Origin: JASGIT01 sp047601665
GTDB lineage: Bacteria; Pseudomonadota; Gammaproteobacteria; Burkholderiales; Burkholderiaceae_C
DNA: 64,000 bases
NCBI GenBank assembly: GCA_047601665.1
Contig: JASGIT010000001.1
Span: forward strand, 496,001-560,000
Reading direction: 5' to 3'
Shown here in pieces: positions 58,147 through 64,000 of this stretch (position 1 is its first letter; each line of letters opens with the position of its first letter). The notes below the pieces were generated by a model that worked only from the letters and a program-made list of their open reading frames with translations, was not told the origin of the DNA and did not search any database. Position numbers and translations under genes: made by a program.

Positions 58147-58514
58147 GCGGGAGCCGCCTGACCGACTACCTCGACCACATGCAGCAAGCCGCCACCGATG
58201 CCTGCGGTTTCATGGCAGGCTTGGCCAAAGAAGATTTCCTGAAGGACAAACGCACCCAGCAGGCCGTCATCATGAGCCTCATCATCCTCGGAGAGGCTGC
58301 AACGAAGGTGATGGACAGCCACGCCGCGTTCGCGCAGACGCACTCCACCGTGCCATGGCGCAGTATGCGCGGCATGCGCAACCGCATCGCACACGGCTAC
58401 TTCGACATCAATCTCGATGTGGTGTGGAATACCGTGCAAACGGCGCTTCCGGAACTGCTCGATCAACTGTCCGCCGTGCGCCGCGAAGCTGGCGACACCA
58501 ACGTGAGGCCATAA
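58143..58514 (+). CDS. hepT: HepT-type HEPN toxin (DUF86)
   Basis: Predicted 123-residue helical protein. The HEPN RNase motif R-x4-H-x-Y is intact as RNRIAHGY (about residues 79-86), next to MRGM. LTDYLDHMQQAATDACGFMA and QAVIMSLIILGEAATKVMD are typical of DUF86/HepT. It would cleave RNA unless AMPylated by MntA. Starts at an ATG overlapping the mntA stop. Confidence 0.88.
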   Translation: MSGSRLTDYLDHMQQAATDACGFMAGLAKEDFLKDKRTQQAVIMSLIILGEAATKVMDSHAAFAQTHSTVPWRSMRGMRNRIAHGYFDINLDVVWNTVQTALPELLDQLSAVRREAGDTNVRP

Positions 58515-58519
58515 GCACC

Positions 58520-58555
58520 TCTGGCCCTTGATGGACAAGCGCCAGCAGCTATTGA
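58520..58555. repeat. degenerate palindromic repeat copy 12
   Basis: CTGGCCCTTGATGGACAAGC then GCCAGCAGCTATTGAACC: the spacing and outer end of the repeat are recognisable but the core has decayed. Confidence 0.5.
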
Positions 58556-58633
58556 ACCAGGAGCAATTGGCCTAGGAACTTGTCTCCATCGCCACACTCC
58601 AATCTGCCACCAACCACCCGGAGGACTTCCACC

Positions 58634-58846
58634 ATGACAGGCACCTACCACGCCCCCCACTTCGACCCCACCGTGGACGAACTGCACGCCCTGAAGCTGC
58701 TGGAAATGGGCCAGCACATGGACCTGCACAACGCGCACAAGGAGCATTTGTCGGGCCGGCTGTTGGAGCGCGGCTATGTAACGCGGAACGGCGACGGCGA
58801 GATGGTCATCACCACGAGCGGGCGCGACCTGATCCGTCGCCAGTAG
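58634..58846 (+). CDS. small hypothetical protein with winged-helix-like end
   Basis: Predicted 70-residue protein starting at an ATG with a strong ribosome site (GGAGGA, 9 nt). The C-terminal half (HLSGRLLERGYVTRNGDGEM, VITTSGRDLIRRQ) resembles the recognition-helix/wing part of winged-helix proteins, as in PadR or MarR, but the rest of that domain is missing. The N-terminal part is His-rich (TYHAPHFDPTVDELHALKLL, EMGQHMDLHNAHKEH). No partner is apparent. Function unknown. Confidence 0.6.
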   Translation: MTGTYHAPHFDPTVDELHALKLLEMGQHMDLHNAHKEHLSGRLLERGYVTRNGDGEMVITTSGRDLIRRQ

Positions 58847-58882
58847 GCCACAGCGCATTGCCGGCGGGGCGGCGGCCCCTTA

Positions 58883-58903
58883 AAATGATAACAATTATCA
58901 TTT
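58883..58903. promoter_or_regulatory. Fur box upstream of the siderophore receptor
   Basis: AAATGATAA-CAA-TTATCATTT: a 9+9 bp perfect palindrome closely matching the Fur consensus (GATAATGATAATCATTATC). It ends 22 nt before the ATG at 58926, overlapping any promoter, so iron repression is expected. Confidence 0.92.
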
Positions 58904-58925
58904 GTAAACCGCCTCCATCCCGTCC

Positions 58926-61148
58926 ATGTACCCCCACCCTGCCGCCGTGCCTTCCCGCACGGCTTTTTCGTTCCGTGCGCGCCCGACGGCCTGGGCCGCG
59001 CTCCTCGTGATCGCCGCGCACGCGGCCCATGCGCAGACGGCGGCGCCGGCCGCCGAGCCCGCGGCCGAAGCCTCCCTTTCCACCGTGCGCGTCGTGGGCC
59101 GCGCCTCCTACGTGCCCGTGGAGGCGGACGACAGCTACCAGCCCACGCCCGACGCCTCCACGCTGCGCACCCTCGCGCCCACGCTGGAGGTGCCCCAGGT
59201 CGTCAACGTGGTGCCCGCCCAGGTGGTGCGTGACCAGCGCCCGCGCAACATCGACGACGCGCTGGCGAACGTGAGCGGCATCACCCAGGGCAACACTCTG
59301 GCGGGCACGCAGGACACCATCATGAAGCGCGGCTTCGGCGGCAACCGCGACGGCTCCATCATGCACAACGGGATGCCGCTGGTGCAGGGCCGCGGCCTCA
59401 ATGCGGCGGCGGAAAGCGTGGAAGTGCTCAAAGGCCCCGGCTCGCTGCTCTACGGCATCATGGACCCGGGCGGCGTGATCAACGTGGTGAGCAAGAAGCC
59501 CCAGCTCGACCCGCGCACCGCGCTGTCGCTCTACGGCTCGGGCTACGCGGGCGGCAAGGACGGCGGCGGCATCACGCTCGACACCACCGGCCCCATCGGC
59601 GACAAGGGCCTGGCCTACCGCGTGGTGGCCGACCACGTGAACGAGGACTACTGGCGCGCCTTCGGCAAGCACCGCGAGACGCTGTTCGCCCCCTCCATCG
59701 CCTGGTACGGGCGCGACACCCAGGCCGTGTTCTGGTACGAGTACCGCGACTACCTCTACCCCTTCGACCGGGGCACCATCATCGACCCGCGCACCCAGCG
59801 CCCGCTGGCCGTGCCGCGCACCGAGCGGCTGGACGACACCACCAACCAGATGTCCGGCCAGAGCCACCTGGCGCAGTTCTCGCTGGACCACCAGCTCGGC
59901 GGCGGCTGGGCCGCGCACCTGAACCTGAGCTACAACCGCGAGACCTACGACGCGGGCCAGCTGCGCGTGAACGGCATCAACACCACCAAGGGCACCCTCT
60001 CGCGCAGCAACGACGCGACGCTGGGCGCGCTCTCCACCGACAGCTACGGCACCGCCTACATGGACGGAAGCCTCCAGCTCGGCGGCATGAAACACGACCT
60101 GCAGTTCGGCGTGGACGCCGAGTACCGCAAGATCTACCGCCGGGACCTGCTGCGCCAGGCCACCACGTCCACCTTCAGCTACCTCAACCCCGTGTACGGG
60201 CTGGAACCCGCGTCGTCCACCGTGTCCGCCAGCGACAGCGACCAGACCGACAAGCTGCACGACCAGGCGCTGTTCCTGCAGGACAGCATCCACCTGAGCG
60301 ACCGCTGGATCGCCGTGGCCGGCCTGCGCTGGCAGAACTGGTCGCAGATCGCGGGCAAGGGCCGCCCCTTCGTCGCCAACACCGACATCGACAGCCACAA
60401 GTGGCTGCCGCGCCTGGGCCTGATCTACAAGCTCGACAAGCACTGGTCGCTCTACGGCAGCTACACCGAGTCCATCAAGCCCACCTCCACCATCGCGCCG
60501 CTGTCCAGCGGCGTGGTCATCGACTCCAACGTCGCGCCCGAGCACGCCAAGTCGTGGGAAGTGGGCGCGAAGTTCGACGCGCCTGGCGGCCTGACCGCCA
60601 GCGTGGCGCTGTTCGACATCAAGAAGCACAACGTGCTCGTGTCGCAGTACAACGACGTCACCAAGCTCACCGACTGGCGCACCTCGGGCACGGCGCGCTC
60701 GCGCGGCATCGAGGTGGACGTGGCGGGCAAGATCAACCGCCGCTGGAGCGGCATCGCCAGCCTGGCGCTGATGGACGCCAAGATCACCCAGGACCCGCTC
60801 TACACCGGCAAGCTGCTCTGGAACGCGCCGAAGCAGACCGCATCGCTCTCCGCCGTGTACGACGCCGGCAACGTCTTCGGCGGCCAGGGCCGCCTGCGCC
60901 TGGGCGGCGGCGTGCAGTACGTGGGCCAGCGCCCCGGCGACTCGGCCAACAGCTTCTGGCTGCCCAGCTACACCGTGGCCAACGCCTTCGCCACCTACGA
61001 CACGCAGCTCGGCGGCCACAAGACGCGCTTCCAGCTCAACGTGAAGAACCTGTTCGACCGCACCTACTACCCCAGCAGCGTGAACACTTACGGCGTGGCC
61101 ATCGGCGACCCGCGCCAGGTGCAACTGCTGACCACGGTGGAGTTCTGA
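58926..61148 (+). CDS. TonB-dependent siderophore receptor
   Basis: Predicted 740-residue outer-membrane receptor. A signal peptide ends near residue 37 (AHAAHAQ). A TonB-box-like STVRVVGRA follows; the plug domain (about residues 75-200) has RPRNIDDALANVSGITQGNT, MKRGFGGNRDGSIMHNGMPL, VEVLKGPGSLLYGIMDPGGV, INVVSKKP. The 22-strand barrel ends with the terminal aromatic QLLTTVEF, needed for BAM insertion. It belongs to the FhuA/FpvA siderophore class (hydroxamate or similar); ligand unknown. Fur box directly upstream. A short exported protein and a PepSY-TM protein follow, forming an iron-uptake unit. Confidence 0.94.
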   Translation: MYPHPAAVPSRTAFSFRARPTAWAALLVIAAHAAHAQTAAPAAEPAAEASLSTVRVVGRASYVPVEADDSYQPTPDASTLRTLAPTLEVPQVVNVVPAQVVRDQRPRNIDDALANVSGITQGNTLAGTQDTIMKRGFGGNRDGSIMHNGMPLVQGRGLNAAAESVEVLKGPGSLLYGIMDPGGVINVVSKKPQLDPRTALSLYGSGYAGGKDGGGITLDTTGPIGDKGLAYRVVADHVNEDYWRAFGKHRETLFAPSIAWYGRDTQAVFWYEYRDYLYPFDRGTIIDPRTQRPLAVPRTERLDDTTNQMSGQSHLAQFSLDHQLGGGWAAHLNLSYNRETYDAGQLRVNGINTTKGTLSRSNDATLGALSTDSYGTAYMDGSLQLGGMKHDLQFGVDAEYRKIYRRDLLRQATTSTFSYLNPVYGLEPASSTVSASDSDQTDKLHDQALFLQDSIHLSDRWIAVAGLRWQNWSQIAGKGRPFVANTDIDSHKWLPRLGLIYKLDKHWSLYGSYTESIKPTSTIAPLSSGVVIDSNVAPEHAKSWEVGAKFDAPGGLTASVALFDIKKHNVLVSQYNDVTKLTDWRTSGTARSRGIEVDVAGKINRRWSGIASLALMDAKITQDPLYTGKLLWNAPKQTASLSAVYDAGNVFGGQGRLRLGGGVQYVGQRPGDSANSFWLPSYTVANAFATYDTQLGGHKTRFQLNVKNLFDRTYYPSSVNTYGVAIGDPRQVQLLTTVEF

Positions 61149-61150
61149 CC

Positions 61151-61834
61151 ATGCTGCGCCGAACCGTCATGCTGGCCGCCTTGACCACCGCAGCCACGGC
61201 CCGCGCGCAGGGCCAGGGCAAAAAGGCCCTGCTTGTCGTGCAGCAGGGCGGCCCGAACATCGCCGTGGACGAGGCCGTGCGCCAGCGCCTGCAATCGCGC
61301 GGCTGGCAGGTCGCGCTCGCCCACCAGAACGCCGACCCGGCCCAGGGCACGGGGCATGACCTGGTGCTGATCTCGTCCACCGTCTCGGGCAAGGACGTGC
61401 GGCCCGGCTGGCGGCAACTGCCCGTGCCCCTGCTGACCTGGGAAAACGACCTGCTCGACGACCTGGCCATGACCGGCAAGCGCCTCGGCACGGACTTCGG
61501 CGATACGGAAAAGGAACGCTACCTGTGGGTCGTGAACGCCCCGCACCCCATGGCCGGCGGCGCGCCCGCGGGCGTGGCGAACGTCTACGTCAAACAGGCC
61601 GCTATGGGCTGGGGCAAGCCCGGCCTGGGCGCCAGCACCATCGCCACGCTGTACGGCCAGCCGGACAAGGCCGCCATCTTCGGCTACGAAAAAGGCGCGA
61701 CCATGGACTACGAATCGCTGGCCCCCGCGCGGCGCGTGATGTTCTTCCTCGACAACGGCACCTTCACCAACCTTTCGCCCGTGGGCCTGCAACTGTTCGA
61801 TGCAGCGGTGGACTGGGCCACAGGGCAACGTTGA
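61151..61834 (+). CDS. exported protein of unknown function in the siderophore locus (ThuA/amidotransferase-like fold)
   Basis: Predicted 227-residue protein with a short signal peptide (LRRTVMLAALTTAATARAQ). The mature part has an alternating alpha/beta pattern: KKALLVVQQGGPNIAVDEAV, RQRLQSRGWQVALAHQN, LVLISSTVSGKDVRPGWRQL, PVPLLTWENDLLDDLAMTG and a late AIFGYEKGATMDY, APARRVMFFLDNGTFTN. This resembles ThuA-like or class I amidotransferase-like domains without an obvious catalytic Cys. It starts 2 nt after the receptor stop, so it is co-expressed under iron control. Role unknown; possibly siderophore processing in the periplasm. Confidence 0.7.
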   Translation: MLRRTVMLAALTTAATARAQGQGKKALLVVQQGGPNIAVDEAVRQRLQSRGWQVALAHQNADPAQGTGHDLVLISSTVSGKDVRPGWRQLPVPLLTWENDLLDDLAMTGKRLGTDFGDTEKERYLWVVNAPHPMAGGAPAGVANVYVKQAAMGWGKPGLGASTIATLYGQPDKAAIFGYEKGATMDYESLAPARRVMFFLDNGTFTNLSPVGLQLFDAAVDWATGQR

Positions 61835-61840
61835 TGACAA

Positions 61841-61912
61841 TAGCCCCCACGCTCCTGCGCTTCGCGGGTCGCTGCACCCCGAGGGGGCCGTTTCATCTTG
61901 GGGCGGCCCGGC
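61841..61912. repeat. GC-rich intergenic element before the PepSY-TM gene
   Basis: Begins AGCCCCCACGCTCCTGCGCT and continues through CCGAGGGGGCCG to GGGGCGGCCCGGCG. Related in style to the element at 38.9 kb (CCCC/GGGG blocks with GGGGCGGCCC); it lies between the two last genes of the iron unit. Confidence 0.45.
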
Positions 61913-61913
61913 G

Positions 61914-63095
61914 ATGAAACGCATCACCTTTCCCCGCCCGCGCCAGCTCTGGCGGCAGGTGCACTGGTTCGTCGGCATCACGGCGGGCACGCTGCTCATG
62001 CTGATCGGGCTGACCGGGGCCATCCTCTCGTTCCGCGAAGAGATCACCGACGCGCTCAACCCCGGCGGCCGCCAGGTCGCCCCGCTGGCCCGGCCCGTGC
62101 TCACGCCGCCCGAACTGCTGGCCGCCGCGCAGCGGACGTGGCCCGCGCGCGCCATGGGCACGCTGACCGTGTTCAACGAGCCCGGCGCGGCCGCGCGCGC
62201 CATCTTCGCGCCGCAGGCGGGCCAGCGGCGCGGCGACACGGTGTACCTGGACCCGTACACCGCCCAGCCCCTGCCCTCGCTCAAGGGCCACGAGTTCTTT
62301 GAAACGGCGGAAAGCCTGCACCGCTGGCTGCTGCTGCCGCGCGCGCCGGGCCGCGTGGTGGCGGGCGTGCTGGCCTTTTTGCTGCTGGGGCTGGCGCTCT
62401 CGGGCCTGTACGTGCGCTGGCCGCGCGAATGGCGCTCCGCGCGCGCGTGGTTCGCCATCGCATCGCACCTGAAAGGCCGCGCCCTGCTCACGCGCTGGCA
62501 CGTGGTGCTGGGCACCGTGGTGCTGCCGCTGTACCTGGTGCTCACGGGCACGGGCCTGTACTGGGCCTACGACTTCGTGCGCGGCCCGGTCGATGCCTGG
62601 TTCGGCGCGCCGCCACGCGCCGCCGCCCGCGCGCCCGCCAAGGCCGAAGCCGCCCCGCCGCCCGCCCCGGCGGACCTCGCCCCCGCCTGGGCCGCCTTCA
62701 CCCGGCGCGCACAGGCGTCGGACGGCTGGAGCCAGGCCATCCTGCGCGTGTCGGGCGGCAAGCAGCCCTCGGTGATGGTCACCTGGATGGACGCCCACCC
62801 CGCCCACGAACGCGCCCGCAACCGCATGAAGCTCTCCGTGCCCGGCGCGGAAGTGATGCTGGACGAACGCCACAGCGCCAAATCCACCGGCGAGCGCTTC
62901 CTCGCCGCCATCTACCCGCTGCACATGGGCAGCTACTTCGGCCTGCCGGGCCGCATCGCCATGCTGCTCGCGGCGCTGGCGCTGCCCGTGTTCGGCGTCA
63001 CGGGCTGGTGGCTGTACCTGGACCGCCGGGCCAAGAAGCGCAAGCCCGCCGCACGGGCCGCTCGCCCCGATGGGCAGGCAGCCAGCCCTGTCTGA
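61914..63095 (+). CDS. PepSY-associated TM (PepSY_TM) protein, iron-uptake type
   Basis: Predicted 393-residue inner-membrane protein with four main helices: QVHWFVGITAGTLLMLIGLT (about 14-33), VVAGVLAFLLLGLALSGLYV (about 143-162), WHVVLGTVVLPLYLVLTGTG (about 193-212) and GRIAMLLAALALPVFGVTGW near the C terminus, with periplasmic PepSY-like segments between. Conserved His residues in the helices (HWF, LHRWLL, RWHVVLG) could bind heme. Family members sit beside TonB receptors and some act as siderophore-iron reductases (FsrB/FhuF-like role). Gene order and the Fur box support this. Confidence 0.88.
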   Translation: MKRITFPRPRQLWRQVHWFVGITAGTLLMLIGLTGAILSFREEITDALNPGGRQVAPLARPVLTPPELLAAAQRTWPARAMGTLTVFNEPGAAARAIFAPQAGQRRGDTVYLDPYTAQPLPSLKGHEFFETAESLHRWLLLPRAPGRVVAGVLAFLLLGLALSGLYVRWPREWRSARAWFAIASHLKGRALLTRWHVVLGTVVLPLYLVLTGTGLYWAYDFVRGPVDAWFGAPPRAAARAPAKAEAAPPPAPADLAPAWAAFTRRAQASDGWSQAILRVSGGKQPSVMVTWMDAHPAHERARNRMKLSVPGAEVMLDERHSAKSTGERFLAAIYPLHMGSYFGLPGRIAMLLAALALPVFGVTGWWLYLDRRAKKRKPAARAARPDGQAASPV

Positions 63096-63098
63096 TCG

Positions 63099-63142
63099 AA
63101 TTGGCCTTCAGCCCTTACACATCAAGCGCTGGCAGCTATCAA
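63099..63142. repeat. palindromic repeat copy 13
   Basis: AATTGGCCTTCAGCCCTTAC then ATCAAGCGCTGGCAGCTATC: fills the gap between the convergent PepSY-TM and SirB1 genes. Confidence 0.85.
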
Positions 63143-63153
63143 TTCAGGAGTCA

Positions 63154-64000
63154 TCACCCGCCCATGCGGCGCAGCGCACCCAGGCGTTCGGCGATCGCGT
63201 CCAGGTCCAGCCCATCGCCCGCGTGCGCCACATAGGCTTCCAGGTCGGCCAGGGCTTCGCGCGTGTGGCCGGATTCGGCGTGGGCCAGGCCACGGTCGCG
63301 GCGCTCGTCCCAGGCCTCGGGCTGCAGGATGACGAGGCGGTCCAGCACCGCGATCAGGCGCGGCAGGTCGTGCTGCGACTGGTGGATTTCCTTGAGGTTG
63401 CGCAACATGCGCGCGAGGATGTCGCGCGGCGCGGCGGCCTGCAGGTACAGGCCCAGGGGCAGTTCGTATTCGCCCACGAGGCCGCTGCGGCGCTGGTAGG
63501 GCTCCAGCCGCTCGGCCAGCTCCTCGCGCGAGAGCGACTGGCCCGTCATCGGGTCCAGCACCACCTGCCCCTTGGGCAGCAGCGCCTTGACCAGGAAGTG
63601 CCCCGGAAACGCGACGCCGCGCACATGCAGGCCCACGCCCTGGGCCACTTCCATCCACACCACCGCCAGCGAGATGGGAATGCCCCGGCGCGTGCGCAGC
63701 ACGGCGTTGAGGTAGCTGTTGTCAGGGTCGTAGTAGTTGTTCAGGTTGCCCGCGAAGCCCAGCTCGGCATAGAAGAACTGGTTGAGCATCCGCAGCCGGT
63801 GCAGCGCGGGCGCGTCGGCGGGCAGGCGGCGGCGCAGGCGGGCGATGAGCTGGTCCACGTCGCCCAGCAGTTGCTGCACGTCCAGTTCGGGGTATTCGTC
63901 GTGCGCGATGCAGGCGGCGGCTTCGAGCAGGGGCAAGTGCTCGTCGCTGCCGACCAGCGCGGCGAAGTATTCGAGCGCGGAGGGGACGGAGTAGCTCAGG
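63154..64000 (-). CDS. SirB1/YchA family protein, transglutaminase-like plus TPR (N terminus cut off)
   Basis: The last 282 codons of a gene that starts beyond the right edge; translation of 63937-64000 continues the frame (LSYSVPSALEYFAALVGSDE). The transglutaminase-like domain has LHRLRMLNQFFYAELGFAGN, YYDPDNSYLNAVLRTRRGIP, ISLAVVWMEVAQGVGLHVRG and VAFPGHFLVKAL, the SirB1 pattern, with His in PGHF. A TPR-like tail follows (LIAVLDRLVILQPEAWDERR, DRGLAHAESGHTREALADLE). SirB1 proteins are associated with regulation or cell-envelope roles that are not well defined. Confidence 0.88.
   Translation of the reverse strand, partial: LSYSVPSALEYFAALVGSDEHLPLLEAAACIAHDEYPELDVQQLLGDVDQLIARLRRRLPADAPALHRLRMLNQFFYAELGFAGNLNNYYDPDNSYLNAVLRTRRGIPISLAVVWMEVAQGVGLHVRGVAFPGHFLVKALLPKGQVVLDPMTGQSLSREELAERLEPYQRRSGLVGEYELPLGLYLQAAAPRDILARMLRNLKEIHQSQHDLPRLIAVLDRLVILQPEAWDERRDRGLAHAESGHTREALADLEAYVAHAGDGLDLDAIAERLGALRRMGG

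Noticed and set aside
1..64000. CRISPR arrays, tRNA genes, rRNA genes, prophage or integrase genes
   Set aside because: No regularly spaced direct repeats, no T-loop (GGTTCGAATCC-like) with matching arms, and no recognisable phage or recombinase proteins. The 13 palindromes are dispersed at irregular kilobase intervals and are not an array.

Overview
High-GC chromosomal DNA from a betaproteobacterium, order Burkholderiales, most likely family Comamonadaceae (Acidovorax/Diaphorobacter/Alicycliphilus-like). The evidence is the gene content and order (ppc divergent from hemC, then hemD-hemX-hemY; xseB-ispA-dxs; assimilatory nitrate genes followed by ybiB-cobA) and a short palindromic repeat present in 13 copies. 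The genus cannot be fixed from the sequence alone. No rRNA or tRNA gene, CRISPR array, transposase, phage or plasmid gene was seen.

1-9.9 kb: a minus-strand group (branched-chain-type ABC binding protein, NTF2-like protein, start of an amidohydrolase), a small Hsp20, tsaD, a NarK-type nitrate transporter with a sigma-54 promoter, a fused PP2C phosphatase/Ser-Thr kinase, a CBS protein, a DUF937 protein and an Aer-like PAS chemoreceptor. 10-16 kb: the nitrate assimilation operon (NirB-like FAD reductase, nitrate reductase with a C-terminal BFD domain, ybiB, siroheme cobA). It is preceded by an NtrC-type site, a near-perfect sigma-54 promoter and a leader with two AAAGGC hexaloop hairpins, the second overlapping an intrinsic terminator. 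This is the architecture of an ANTAR (NasT/NasR) antitermination leader.

16-32.7 kb: thioesterase, BaiN/YhiN-like flavoprotein, rpsU-yqeY, a LysR regulator divergent from a tartrate dehydrogenase, a DAACS symporter (probable sigma-54 promoter) with a GltI-like binding protein, a lipoprotein followed by modABC, an exported creatininase-family protein with a YVTN beta-propeller protein, and a TRAP transporter. The TRAP dctQM genes are on the plus strand and dctP is on the minus strand; both promoters carry the same 12-mer. 32.7-43 kb: dxs-ispA-xseB, a Rieske oxygenase, a BrnT/BrnA-like toxin-antitoxin pair, an EamA exporter, a sulfurtransferase, flhDC, two lipoproteins (one FlgO-like) and a spherulin-4-family lipoprotein.

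43-64 kb: ppc/hemC, a roughly 440 bp non-coding element with long terminal inverted repeats, hemDXY, cytochrome b561 with two YceI proteins, valS, galU, an EamA exporter, a MntA/HepT toxin-antitoxin pair, a Fur-box-controlled siderophore receptor with a 227-residue exported protein and a PepSY-TM protein, and a SirB1-family gene cut by the window edge.

The main observations beyond standard genes are the dual-hairpin nitrate leader, the invasion of coding sequences (hemD, ybiB, the BaiN-like gene, the end of the NirB-like gene) by the palindromic repeat, the motif shared by the two TRAP promoters, and the inverted-repeat element between hemC and hemD.
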